A DNA stretch of 64,000 nt from Lewinella sp041392765 (lineage in GTDB: Bacteria > Bacteroidota > Bacteroidia > Chitinophagales > Saprospiraceae). How positions within the stretch are numbered: the stretch's first letter is position 1; each line of letters starts with the position of its first letter. The notes under the pieces were generated by a model. The model had not been told where the DNA came from, did not search any database, and saw only the letters and a program-made list of their open reading frames with translations. Both the position numbers and the translations under genes were made by a program. The stretch is from positions 1 through 64,000 of the forward strand of contig JAWKLL010000018.1 of NCBI GenBank assembly GCA_041392765.1. The letters run 5' to 3'. Shown here one piece after another: positions 28,202-37,098 of the stretch.

Positions 28202-30346
28202 TTAAAATCCGTGATCTAAATCGCCTGCTCTGGTTAATGTCGGTAAGCCTATAGCTTCGCTAGGTGGAACCATAGTATTATTTGCTGGATTGAATCGATA
28301 CCCATGAACCCACTCCAAGCGATGAACCTCTTTACCAAACCCTGATAACTTTATTGGAGTCTCATAAATATAATTACTCATATCAGATGCTACCAAAATC
28401 AACTTATCTTGCTGAACGGCAGCATCCATCCATGGGCCATTGATGAATGTAAAAAACTTACCCGCTCCTCTATCTGTGAAAACACCATATGTAACCAATT
28501 CTTGGGGGTTGTTTAATACATGCACAAAAAGGGGGTCATAAACATTTAAAAGATTAAACTGTGAGCCAATAGGTTGAGGAAATCCCGCTGATATCCAATC
28601 ATTTAATTGATTAACGTGATCTGGCAACACAAGAGTTGTCGGATGCCCAATCGTAGCTGTGGGAAACTGGGGTAAAAGAAATTTCAAATCTGGGAAAAAG
28701 CCTCCAATGATAAATGTTCCCTCTGGAGCGTTTGAATAAATCTTCAACCCTGATGTCGGTGCTCCCCAAACGAATGATTCGCCTGTATTTGGGTCTATCC
28801 AAATGAAATCATAATCGACACCAGGAGGAACAAGTTCATCCATCACGTTATAGAACTTCGTCTCTGCCACAAATCGCTCTCCTAAAGAAACTCTATTCCA
28901 TGTATTAAATGCTCCATCAGGGTCAACATGACTCGTAATTATCGCAGCCAAATTGGGTCGATCCCCCATGTCATTAGCCAACCTAGTCAATAGCGAAACA
29001 TCAGTCGGATCAGTAAACTGGTACGCCACCCCCCACGCTCTAACCCTACTCTCCTTCGCCGCCAATAGAGCCTCCTGTGTCATGCTAGGGTTGGCGACCA
29101 ATAGGTCATCCCCCCGGAAAAAAGCTTCAAAATCGGCTTTAGCTTGGCCGCTAAGCCTACCGTAGTCTTCCAGAAAGTCCATGCGGTTCAACGTGGCCTG
29201 CGGGGTGGTACCGAATACGTTGGTGAGTACATCAAAAATCGGGTCGGCGGCTGTTTCTTGGGGTAGGTTGCGCAAGCCCAACTTCACAAAAACACACTCA
29301 TTATGCACCAACACCCCATCCTCCCCCACAAAATAGTTGTGGTGATCGGCTACCTCGAAGTTATAGACGGCCATAGTGCTATCGAAGGCCACAGCGGACT
29401 GTACCGTCATCAGGGTGCCAGTGAGTGCCAATAGATTCATGCCGCGCCATAGGCTATCCGCAGATAGGTAGCGGCCCAACTTCGGTATAAAGAAGGGGTG
29501 GTTACTGGTGGTGGTGATGGTATCATTGTTCACCACTAAACGCACCATTTTTGACCAGGTCTTGGAGAAGGTATTCGTCACGCGTGACAAGATAGTGTCT
29601 TTTTGGCTTTCGTCATAGGCATATACCACATCACCTATGGCAATATCTTCTATGGCTACCATTCCTGCGGGGGTATGGATAGGGGTTTGGGCGGGGAAGC
29701 AGGCGCCCATGCGGATCTCGCAGGCACCGCTACGGCAGATGATGGCGCGTGAGCCGTCGTGCGAGATGTGCAAGATGTCCGTCGGCTCCCAGCCACTGCC
29801 TACGGGGGTGCCAGCGGCCAGAATGTCGCCTTGGGCGGTGATGCGGGCTATCTCGTCGGCACTGCCGGTGCTGGTGGCCATGCGGAACACGGCAGTGCCG
29901 TCGGAGAAGGTGGCGGTCACGCCGCTGCCGCCGTCGGTGAGCAGGCCCATGAGCCAGTCACGGTTGTCCTTCGGCGGGTTGAGGGCGGCGGATCCCTCGT
30001 CGAAGTTCGAGCGGTATAGAGCCTTGAAGATGTCCGCGTTCTCCTCGCTGGCGCGCACGAAATCGGGCAGCTCAGCCAGCCCTTCCACTTGCCTGACACG
30101 GATGTAGTCGTCTAAAAGGCTGTTGACTAGCATGTGATCGGCGGGCGAGTATAGGTCGCTCCATGCACTAGTACGTGCGGTGGCATTGGCAGGTTCATCT
30201 AGCAGGATATGCCCTAGACTGACCTCGTCTAACTCCATGAAGTGGCGCATCTTGGTAGCACTCCAACTCCTCGCTTCAATGAGGTCGAATAGCAGTTCGT
30301 TGACCTCCTGATTTTCGGTCACCATGCGTGCGAAATGAGACTGCAC
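28202..30346 (-). CDS. polymorphic toxin-like protein with HINT domain and unrecognised C-terminal domain
   Basis: 714 residues from a GTG at 30346; the frame is stopped 30 bases upstream. Residues about 1-210 are an unnamed linker. The HINT (intein-like) domain runs from C216 (ACFPAQTPIHTPAG) through H283 (TTTSNHPFF) to HHNYFVGEDGVLVHN (H348-N349), followed by C351. A helical pretoxin segment occupies about 355-450. The last ~220 residues are beta-rich with many aromatic residues (YDFIWIDPNTGESFVW, FTFINGPWMDAAVQQDKLIL, HRLEWVHGYRF) and match no toxin family I know. A small partner gene follows after 10 bases. The N-terminus lacks a signal peptide and is probably truncated at the junction with an HTH-regulator tail. 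Confidence 0.78.
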   Translation of the reverse strand: MQSHFARMVTENQEVNELLFDLIEARSWSATKMRHFMELDEVSLGHILLDEPANATARTSAWSDLYSPADHMLVNSLLDDYIRVRQVEGLAELPDFVRASEENADIFKALYRSNFDEGSAALNPPKDNRDWLMGLLTDGGSGVTATFSDGTAVFRMATSTGSADEIARITAQGDILAAGTPVGSGWEPTDILHISHDGSRAIICRSGACEIRMGACFPAQTPIHTPAGMVAIEDIAIGDVVYAYDESQKDTILSRVTNTFSKTWSKMVRLVVNNDTITTTSNHPFFIPKLGRYLSADSLWRGMNLLALTGTLMTVQSAVAFDSTMAVYNFEVADHHNYFVGEDGVLVHNECVFVKLGLRNLPQETAADPIFDVLTNVFGTTPQATLNRMDFLEDYGRLSGQAKADFEAFFRGDDLLVANPSMTQEALLAAKESRVRAWGVAYQFTDPTDVSLLTRLANDMGDRPNLAAIITSHVDPDGAFNTWNRVSLGERFVAETKFYNVMDELVPPGVDYDFIWIDPNTGESFVWGAPTSGLKIYSNAPEGTFIIGGFFPDLKFLLPQFPTATIGHPTTLVLPDHVNQLNDWISAGFPQPIGSQFNLLNVYDPLFVHVLNNPQELVTYGVFTDRGAGKFFTFINGPWMDAAVQQDKLILVASDMSNYIYETPIKLSGFGKEVHRLEWVHGYRFNPANNTMVPPSEAIGLPTLTRAGDLDHGF

Positions 30347-30505
30347 GGCACCGCCGAAGAACTCGCCTCCGGCCAGCTATCCGATAAAGAACTCCTCAAC
30401 CAGTTCAAGCAAATCGAACAACTCCCTGACCAAGATCGGGATGTAGTGAAAATCTTTCTCGATGCTTTCCTGACGAAAAAAAAAGTGCAGCAACTAGCGG
30501 GCTAG
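30335..30505 (+). pseudogene. C-terminal fragment of an XRE-family regulator
   Basis: A 56-residue plus-strand frame containing EELASGQLSDKELLNQFKQI and LPDQDRDVVKIFLDAFLTKK. This is the conserved tail of Bacteroidota XRE-family helix-turn-helix regulators. The DNA-binding domain is absent: upstream sequence belongs to the antisense toxin gene, whose GTG lies at 30346. The two overlap head to head by 12 bases, so one or both were cut here. The rest of the gap to 30645 shows nothing coding. Confidence 0.6.
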
Positions 30506-30644
30506 AACGAGCAAGCAGGATAAAGAATCTGTCTCTATCATGCTCGATATGATTGCCGCAGGTACAACCTGCTATGGTTTTGATATGATCTGATAACTGC
30601 GCGAAGACACAGTCTCCTTGCAGCGGCTTCATTTTATTGCGCCG

Positions 30645-31409
30645 CTAATCTACGGACAGCGGGGATACTCTTTTGAAACCTAGCGTAAATGGGTTCCGAT
30701 AGTGGATTTTATATTCAACATCCTTTCCCCACTCAACTCTACTTAATTCGTATAAATCTAATCCGGGGCAACAATCTTTTAGAAACAATATCATATTCGA
30801 CATATCCATCCAGCCTTGGTTCTTCTTTTGCTCACGTAGTATTTGTAGACCTTCCCTTCTAATAAAAGTTAGTCTTTCTATATTTAGGGAATTTGGGAAT
30901 AAGTATTCCCATACAGTATTCTTCAAGTGAAAAATTATATCCTCGTCCACATAATTAACCTCTTTAAAATTTTGCTTGTATGAATGCTTCACCTCGAAGG
31001 GTAGCCAATCAAAATACTGATGCTCTATTAGTTCGTATATATCTTTAAAGTGCTGCACACCGATTTCCTGGAATTGCTCTTTCAACTTGTCTTTTTGAGC
31101 TACCGTCATAACAGCATCAAACTTTACGATATCCTTCCACCGAAAACTATCTGTGAAAACCAAGAGGTTTCCAACAGTAAGCTTAGTTGGTGTTATTTCA
31201 TTAGAACCATATACAAAACCAGTATCAATTGCCAGATCAACCCAATTAATAGCAGGTGAGTCAAGGGTGTTTTTTAATTCACTTCTCAGGTTTTCTAAAG
31301 TGAATTCAGAATCCCTTTGAAGGGACATCTCTAGCAACGATATCTTGTCAATACCATAATCAAAATATCCACATGCTGACATTAATTTTCTAATCTGCTT
31401 TATCTCCAT
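30645..31409 (-). CDS. candidate immunity protein for the upstream toxin
   Basis: 254 residues. The ATG directly follows the stop codon of the toxin-like gene (no spacer). No recognised family. It is mostly helical and acidic to neutral, with aromatic-rich helices (IYELIEHQYFDWLPFEVKHS, NTVWEYLFPNSLNIERLTFI) and no signal peptide or membrane segment. It is AT-rich compared with housekeeping neighbours. Tight coupling to a toxin C-terminus and the absence of any other role make an immunity function the best guess; this is inference from position. Confidence 0.6.
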   Translation of the reverse strand: MEIKQIRKLMSACGYFDYGIDKISLLEMSLQRDSEFTLENLRSELKNTLDSPAINWVDLAIDTGFVYGSNEITPTKLTVGNLLVFTDSFRWKDIVKFDAVMTVAQKDKLKEQFQEIGVQHFKDIYELIEHQYFDWLPFEVKHSYKQNFKEVNYVDEDIIFHLKNTVWEYLFPNSLNIERLTFIRREGLQILREQKKNQGWMDMSNMILFLKDCCPGLDLYELSRVEWGKDVEYKIHYRNPFTLGFKRVSPLSVD

Positions 31410-33047
31410 TTATCTATTTGGATACATTGTTATTAGCTCAAAAAATCCATTAGCATTTTGGCTGTAAACAGCGGTGACCTTAAACATCTGAACGGGGCCA
31501 GCACCTCCATTCGCGTAACCATAACCGAAATTCCCAGGATGTTCAACGACCCACAAACCATTAGGTTGTTGTTCTCTTGCGGCAAAAGCTGGTGTTCCTG
31601 GTTTCACATTATCAATTGCATCCATCACTGCTTGTTGATCTCTAAATTTAGAGCTGTGTGGTGGTATTCCAGTAGAATGACCGTCAGGGGCAATTCCTGT
31701 TGTTGATCTTTTTATTAATGCCGCATCTGTAACATCATGTCCATGCCTTTCCAAAACATGAGCACTAGGATGCTGAGTCAAAAACGCCAAATCACTTTGA
31801 GAATATCCAGCAGTTTCAGGGACTCTTCTAACTGAGAGATCATTTCCATTCTTTACTACTTGATAGCCGTTAGATGCTTCTCCAACTGGAGTTCCTCCTG
31901 AAACTGGATAATCATACTTATCTGGAAGTATCTTATTATTTCTTATCTCAAGAATTTGCTGCCCGTTCTTGGTTAACTTCCCTGATCCATCTGCTGCAAA
32001 TTCTGCTCCTTCATCTAACCATTTACTTGCTCTTGTAAGCCAAGGAATATCGGTTCTTAATCCAGTATTGAACAATCCCTCCCACGCCCCCACCAACTCC
32101 GGCCTTGCTTTCAAATCCACTGCAAAGTTAACATCACGGGTAATATCTTCCAAGAAATTTTTCCTTGTGGCTACATCCGGGAATTGGGTGGCGATGTCGT
32201 CCCACCAATGCCCTTGTTCCAGCACGTCTAGGAGGTTGGGGGTGTTGGGGTTGTTGTTCAGGTTGTTGGTGATGGTGGCAACGTTCGTGCCAGCAGGCAA
32301 GCCGAATAAGTCTAGGATTTGTTGTTGCGAAAAACTGCCCGGAGCCTTCGTTTTCTTGAAAAACCGCAGCAAGCTGGCGTTTTGTAGTTCAGGCCAATCA
32401 ACCATACCCTTCAGCTTATCAACTACTTGAGAACTGGGTATCTGCCGCATCCAGCCTAATGCCGATGGCGATAGCTCTATAATAGCTCCAAACAATACTG
32501 CCGAGATGACTCCTTCGCCACACGCTTCCCAATCAAAATCCTCGCGGATGGTGCCGTTTTCCGTCACATAGCCATCTAATATGCAACTGAACGCAGGTGC
32601 TGCGACAAACTCCAATAACGGATTTTCGCAGGCTGTTGCCCCTTCTATAGCCGATGCAGCTGCCTGTATCAGGTTCACTTGCGACAACGCCTCCCCAAAG
32701 GAATAACTCTCCCCTTCGCGCGGGAAGTAGTAGATGATAGCCGTCTGCACCGCTATGTCCACAGAGAGGGCTTTAGCCGCGCAGACCGCTCTCCTCCGAG
32801 CTTCTGTGGAGGTTATGGTTGGAATCAGTTCCGCAAAATAAGTTGTTATTGTTTCTAATGCACCGCTGGCTGATAATACACTGCCAGCAAGCGGCGCGGC
32901 AACCATCATGAATATGATGCTCTTCATCTGCTCCCACTCCTCGTCGTAGGGTATATGAATATTGAAATTAATCGTCTCAATATTGTCTAACAAGCAGGGG
33001 TTGGCCTGAATCACCCTTGATACTGGGTCTGTGTTGGCTGGATCCAT
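31410..33047 (-). CDS. polymorphic toxin-like protein with BECR-type RNase-like C-terminus
   Basis: 545 residues. The N-terminal region (about 40-200) is Ala-rich with two or three hydrophobic helices (IIFMMVAAPLAGSVLSASGA). A pretoxin-like segment follows (FLEDITRDVNFAVDLKARPE, then GAWEGLFNTGL). The last ~120 residues contain SAHVLERHGHDVT (His 430 and 435), IPPHSSKFRD and the ending FFELITMYP. This resembles RNase toxin tips of the BECR fold, where an early His, a Ser/Thr and a terminal TxYP-like strand recur; the exact family is not certain. The frame stays open upstream of the ATG at 33047 as far as about 33166, so the gene is likely 5'-truncated. Immunity candidate immediately downstream. 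Confidence 0.72.
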   Translation of the reverse strand: MDPANTDPVSRVIQANPCLLDNIETINFNIHIPYDEEWEQMKSIIFMMVAAPLAGSVLSASGALETITTYFAELIPTITSTEARRRAVCAAKALSVDIAVQTAIIYYFPREGESYSFGEALSQVNLIQAAASAIEGATACENPLLEFVAAPAFSCILDGYVTENGTIREDFDWEACGEGVISAVLFGAIIELSPSALGWMRQIPSSQVVDKLKGMVDWPELQNASLLRFFKKTKAPGSFSQQQILDLFGLPAGTNVATITNNLNNNPNTPNLLDVLEQGHWWDDIATQFPDVATRKNFLEDITRDVNFAVDLKARPELVGAWEGLFNTGLRTDIPWLTRASKWLDEGAEFAADGSGKLTKNGQQILEIRNNKILPDKYDYPVSGGTPVGEASNGYQVVKNGNDLSVRRVPETAGYSQSDLAFLTQHPSAHVLERHGHDVTDAALIKRSTTGIAPDGHSTGIPPHSSKFRDQQAVMDAIDNVKPGTPAFAAREQQPNGLWVVEHPGNFGYGYANGGAGPVQMFKVTAVYSQNANGFFELITMYPNR

Positions 33048-33165
33048 ATATGGATGCCCTTGGTGTCTAGCTCTACACCATGCTTCACGGCTTCCTAAAC
33101 AATGGGGGGTGAGGTGGGGAGATGTACAGTTTATACAACAGAAAAAATGTAAATGACGGGGGCAA

Positions 33166-33723
33166 TTATTGATCCATTTTCCGCTCTTCGGCTAAAATTT
33201 TCTGCACGGCCTTAGTCGTAGCCTTTTCTATCTCTGTTTGTGTCCCTGAATAATTTCTTATGCCCACCCCTTCGTCGATAACGAATATTCCATAAGAATA
33301 CGATCTGAGGTTTAATAAATGTGTGCCATGCTTGACATAACCAATAAATTTGAAATACACTTGATGCTCATCTATTGGGTATTGCGTATTACCATTTTCC
33401 CTCCATTTCGCCTCCACTACGCTGTTGCCTTCTTCGTCGGTTAGGTAAACTTTGATGTTGTCTTTACTTTGCATCCAGCCAGGGTTCGACTTAAATCTGG
33501 TCAGCAACACACCATCATCCGGAATACGATACTCCCTGCACCAACCGTAGTAATCTCGTGGTAAACCGTGCGGATATTGGTGCACAACCACAAAGATTCC
33601 CCGATAATCCTCTGGAATGAAAATCCGTTCACACTTTCGGTCAAATTTCACGACATACAGCAGTAGTCCAATGACATTATAGAGTACTACTATTAGCAAA
33701 ATTATCTTTAGCGTTTTTTTCAT
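33166..33723 (-). CDS. membrane-anchored protein, DUF6843-like
   Basis: 185 residues from the ATG at 33723; it overlaps no coding part of the preceding gene, whose stop is 12 bases upstream. An N-terminal membrane anchor (TLKIILLIVVLYNVIGLLLY) is followed by a periplasmic or surface domain with IFIPEDYRGIFVVVHQYPHG and YRIPDDGVLLTRFKSNPGW. That is the pattern I associate with DUF6843 (function unknown). Its place inside a toxin locus, right behind the zincin-domain protein, suggests an accessory or immunity-like role; this is inference. Confidence 0.62.
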   Translation of the reverse strand: MKKTLKIILLIVVLYNVIGLLLYVVKFDRKCERIFIPEDYRGIFVVVHQYPHGLPRDYYGWCREYRIPDDGVLLTRFKSNPGWMQSKDNIKVYLTDEEGNSVVEAKWRENGNTQYPIDEHQVYFKFIGYVKHGTHLLNLRSYSYGIFVIDEGVGIRNYSGTQTEIEKATTKAVQKILAEERKMDQ

Positions 33724-33734
33724 GCCGGCTTCTT

Positions 33735-36575
33735 TTAGTATTCTCCTTCGCAAGGAATTGCAGGGCAATCACCAGCGGGGTTTTTATTCAAGTGGTAATT
33801 GTTCCAATCTGAAACCGTTACTCGTTGATAATCAAAAACAGGTAAGCGAAATTCCGTATAAACAGGATCTTCTACATCTGCTACAAAAAGGATACCTTGA
33901 AAGGTTGTTGGTGGTCGTTGATTCCACCCTATAATCATCTCTTGATTGATAAGAAAATTTCCATTATCGTCGATTGGAATTTTTAGATCGAATCTTCTAT
34001 TATAGTCATACTGAGGGCATAACAGTTCCGTGTCCAAATGAGACTCTCCTTCGGGAGCAAAAGTAGCGATAAATACACGATTACCTGCCGCATCTTCAAT
34101 AAATGCTTCGTAAGCCGGAAATTTCTTATAATTGATAATGCCTCGCAAATAAAGATACAGAACTTCCCCTCCTTGTATTACATCAATATAAGCTATCAGT
34201 TGAGCCTCAATGTCTGGGACTATCCCTTCAGAAAACACGATTAAAGGATCCGAGCCTTCCATAAACATTCTTGCCATTGTACGGGTATGTCTGTTTTGAC
34301 CAACTCGAAGCCATCTATCTGGTTCGCATCTATCTGATGATTCTTCTGCCGCAATAAAATTGGCATATCCTAGTGATTCACTTGAAAAAGCTTCTTCTCC
34401 TAATAGTTCGCCGTTCAAGCGCAATGATAGATATTGATGCATTCGGGCAGTCACTGTACCTTCTTCACCTAGCTCGGGTATTAAAGGTATTCGATGTCTA
34501 TCCAATGAAAAGCCCCTGTTGTCTCCCCAAAAACTATTCCTCAGGGTATGCTGTGCGAGGCCAGTAGGAAAGCAAGGAAGCGGAAGCGGAATAGGAAAGT
34601 GCCCAAAACGAGTCCAAGGTGCAAAACATCTTTGGTATAATGTGTACGGGTAGTTTGGCTGTGGAAATATTTTAACTACTCCTTCATCATACCCTATGCT
34701 CTCCCCCTCCTCATCCGAATCAAACACCGCCAAATGCAGGGGAGGGTCTTGTATGCGATCCCACTGGGGTTTAGTCAGGTCGATGCCTTGGCCGTAGTCC
34801 ATCAGGTTGGGGGTATCGCCTGGGCGCAATTCGGCGTACGTTTCCCACGGGTGCTCCAGCACGAAAGCACCGTGCCCTAGTTCGTGGGCGATGGTGCGTG
34901 CTAAGGAGGGTATATCGCCGTGTGCATCCACTGATACAAACCCTACGTTCCGCCCCTTGGGCATAAATCCAGCTTGGCCGCCTTCAAACGCGCCTACCAA
35001 CAGGAGGTAGTATTTTTCAGGGTCGTAATCAGGTCTGGCTGCCAACTGCCCCTTGATCGTTTTCATTTCTGCGTTGTACAAGGCGTAAATCGCCGACCCC
35101 GTCGAGTCCAAACTATTGTCGAATCCGTCCACAGAAAGATCGTCCCCAAGCGTCAATGTAAACCCTGTCACAGCAGGCTCGTAAATCCCATTCAATATTT
35201 GGCTAATGAGCGAGACATCTGCTTCCGTCAAGTCCATCGCACCATTAACCTGCACCAACTCCACCGCATGGGTCTGACGGGCATACGTTGCCACATTTAA
35301 TTTCCCTGCATAGAAAGGAGTTGCGATGCCGTTTTCATCTTCTCGGGTCTGTACGGGGTATATTTGGTGGATGTCTCCCGCTTCCCTACCATGCACGTGC
35401 AGCAGCATCTGCCCGTCTGCCTCAAAGTGTGCAATCCTGTTCGTTTGGTTATCCTCGAAGTGCAAGTCAGCAGGAAAGGGCGTTACCGATGGACGTACCA
35501 TCAAGGTATCCGTTTTTCCAGCCTCCACCGAAGTCCAAGGCACATAGTAATCTTGCCCAGCAATACTCAGGTAATTGTATTGGGGATACATAGCGCGGTG
35601 CGTCAGGCTATCAAAGCCGTGGGTTTGTAGGCTGTAAGGCGAAAACCGCACCGCATAGTCTGCCGCAAATTGCGCATTTATCGCATTCATCAAAGCCTGC
35701 ACCTGCTCACCCATCATCTGGGCACAGGTATCAGGTGGATGAGCCAAAAAGCACAGTATCGCCTGATCTAAGTGATGCAGCAGGCTGTCTGGTAGATAGG
35801 GGTATTCGTTTCCTATGGCCGAAGCTCCTTGTAACACATTCCATCCCCCCGACAATACAGAGGAAAGTTCATCTTGCGACTCTATTACCTCGTTTAACGT
35901 ATTCAGCACTTGAGATGCCACACTCAACACATTATCAATATCATCCAGCGTGGAGAGCAGGTCATCTAGCGCATTGGCTAATTCTTCGCTCAGCACTTGC
36001 GCGCCCACGCCTTCCACTACCACTTCGCCTTCGGCTAGTTGGCACTGTTCGTTCACGGTGATGCCATCGAAGCGCACATTCACCACCACCTGGTTCAGAT
36101 AGGGTACTACAATGCGTCCTGTGCCGCTGAATACACCTGCCCCCTGCGCCTCCACCACTTCCACGCGGAAGTCGCCAGCGAAGAAGCTGTCGCCTGGGCG
36201 GAGGGTGGTGATGAGGGGTACGCCCGTTTGGAGGGTGGTGGTGTCGGTGAGTTCGCAGTTGACGGCGGTGCTGTCTTGATAGACATCGCAGGGCATAATA
36301 TCGGCTACACCTAATGATAGGTCGCGGGGTACGGCTATGGTAGCGGTGTTGCCGCCTGTGGCGCTCGACAGTTGCAGGACATACTGGGTGGTATCGCCCG
36401 TGGGATTTTCGCGCATCTGGGGCGACAAAGTCAGGCAGTGGCGGTCTTGCCCGGCAGCAATCGTCAGCGTTTGGGTAGCAGGCATATCCGGGAAGTGGAC
36501 GGAGGGGTCAGTTGTCCACCCCAAGTCCACCTGAGTGGCGGCAGCCTCGGCGGGGTTCACCACCTCAATGCACAC
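33735..36575 (-). CDS. large zincin-domain protein of a polymorphic-toxin locus, probably 5'-truncated
   Basis: 946 residues from a GTG at 36575; the frame is open a further 34 codons upstream but has no ATG or signal peptide. The beta-rich N-terminal half (residues 1-180) is followed by a helical stretch (195-300). A metalloprotease-like site lies at about 560-605: HELGHGAFVLEHPWE (H564, E565, H568, H575), with NLMDYGQGIDLTKPQWDRI just after. This combination recurs in the body of giant Bacteroidota polymorphic toxins, where the protease may help release the tip. The C-terminal third includes WGDNRGFSLDR and TARMHQYLSLRLNGE and ends in a Cys-containing tail. The missing N-terminus lies beside an R1 repeat. 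Confidence 0.75.
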   Translation of the reverse strand: MCIEVVNPAEAAATQVDLGWTTDPSVHFPDMPATQTLTIAAGQDRHCLTLSPQMRENPTGDTTQYVLQLSSATGGNTATIAVPRDLSLGVADIMPCDVYQDSTAVNCELTDTTTLQTGVPLITTLRPGDSFFAGDFRVEVVEAQGAGVFSGTGRIVVPYLNQVVVNVRFDGITVNEQCQLAEGEVVVEGVGAQVLSEELANALDDLLSTLDDIDNVLSVASQVLNTLNEVIESQDELSSVLSGGWNVLQGASAIGNEYPYLPDSLLHHLDQAILCFLAHPPDTCAQMMGEQVQALMNAINAQFAADYAVRFSPYSLQTHGFDSLTHRAMYPQYNYLSIAGQDYYVPWTSVEAGKTDTLMVRPSVTPFPADLHFEDNQTNRIAHFEADGQMLLHVHGREAGDIHQIYPVQTREDENGIATPFYAGKLNVATYARQTHAVELVQVNGAMDLTEADVSLISQILNGIYEPAVTGFTLTLGDDLSVDGFDNSLDSTGSAIYALYNAEMKTIKGQLAARPDYDPEKYYLLLVGAFEGGQAGFMPKGRNVGFVSVDAHGDIPSLARTIAHELGHGAFVLEHPWETYAELRPGDTPNLMDYGQGIDLTKPQWDRIQDPPLHLAVFDSDEEGESIGYDEGVVKIFPQPNYPYTLYQRCFAPWTRFGHFPIPLPLPCFPTGLAQHTLRNSFWGDNRGFSLDRHRIPLIPELGEEGTVTARMHQYLSLRLNGELLGEEAFSSESLGYANFIAAEESSDRCEPDRWLRVGQNRHTRTMARMFMEGSDPLIVFSEGIVPDIEAQLIAYIDVIQGGEVLYLYLRGIINYKKFPAYEAFIEDAAGNRVFIATFAPEGESHLDTELLCPQYDYNRRFDLKIPIDDNGNFLINQEMIIGWNQRPPTTFQGILFVADVEDPVYTEFRLPVFDYQRVTVSDWNNYHLNKNPAGDCPAIPCEGEY

Positions 36576-36803
36576 TGCAATGGAGTCGCCCGCTATGACG
36601 AAAGCTTCGGGCTGCTCAAAGCGAAGGAGGGTGGGGCAGGGGGCTTGTGGTAGTAAACCTGCTACTCCCTTTTTACATCATGGATTGAATAATTTGCATA
36701 GTTTCAATCTATCTACCCCATTCCCCTCACACCGAATGGCTTTTTTACTATATTTTTGCCGCTTGCTATTATATGACGCAAAAAATTACTTCCCGATTTT
36801 TTT

Positions 36804-36996
36804 AAGGGACGGGATAAAAATAAATTGTTCAATTTTTGATTCGGAAAAATTTTCTAAATAATTGATCCCGATAGTTATCGGGACGATAGTTATCGGGACG
36901 ATAGTTATCGGGACGATAGCTATCGGGAGAAATTATGTGAAAATATTTGCGAATCTCCTAAAAAAAATTGAACAGTTTATTTCCGTCAAATTACTA
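36804..36996. repeat. palindromic element R1, copy B, with internal tandem repeat
   Basis: Outer boxes GGGACGGGATAAAAATAAAT and TTTATTTCCGTCAAATTACTA-type end, with inner arms TTGTTCAATTTTTGATTCGG and TTGCGAATCTCC...AAATTGAA. Between the arms, 36867-36928 holds four 15-bp units GATAGTTATCGGGAC. It fills much of the 523-base gap between the toxin locus and murF; I see no gene there. Confidence 0.72.
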
Positions 36997-37098
36997 AGGC
37001 TTTTGTATAGTAAACCCGCTTAACATGAACCGCTTGGCTTACTATACAAAAGCCAAATCGTTAAGTTAATTTTTCTGCGTAATTTATCCATATATTTC

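Noticed and set aside
30405..30632. Minus-strand frame of 75 codons
   Set aside because: It is antisense to the XRE-regulator tail, which has recognisable conserved sequence.
36867..36928. Possible CRISPR-like array
   Set aside because: The units are 15 bp, directly abutting and without spacers, so it is a simple tandem repeat.
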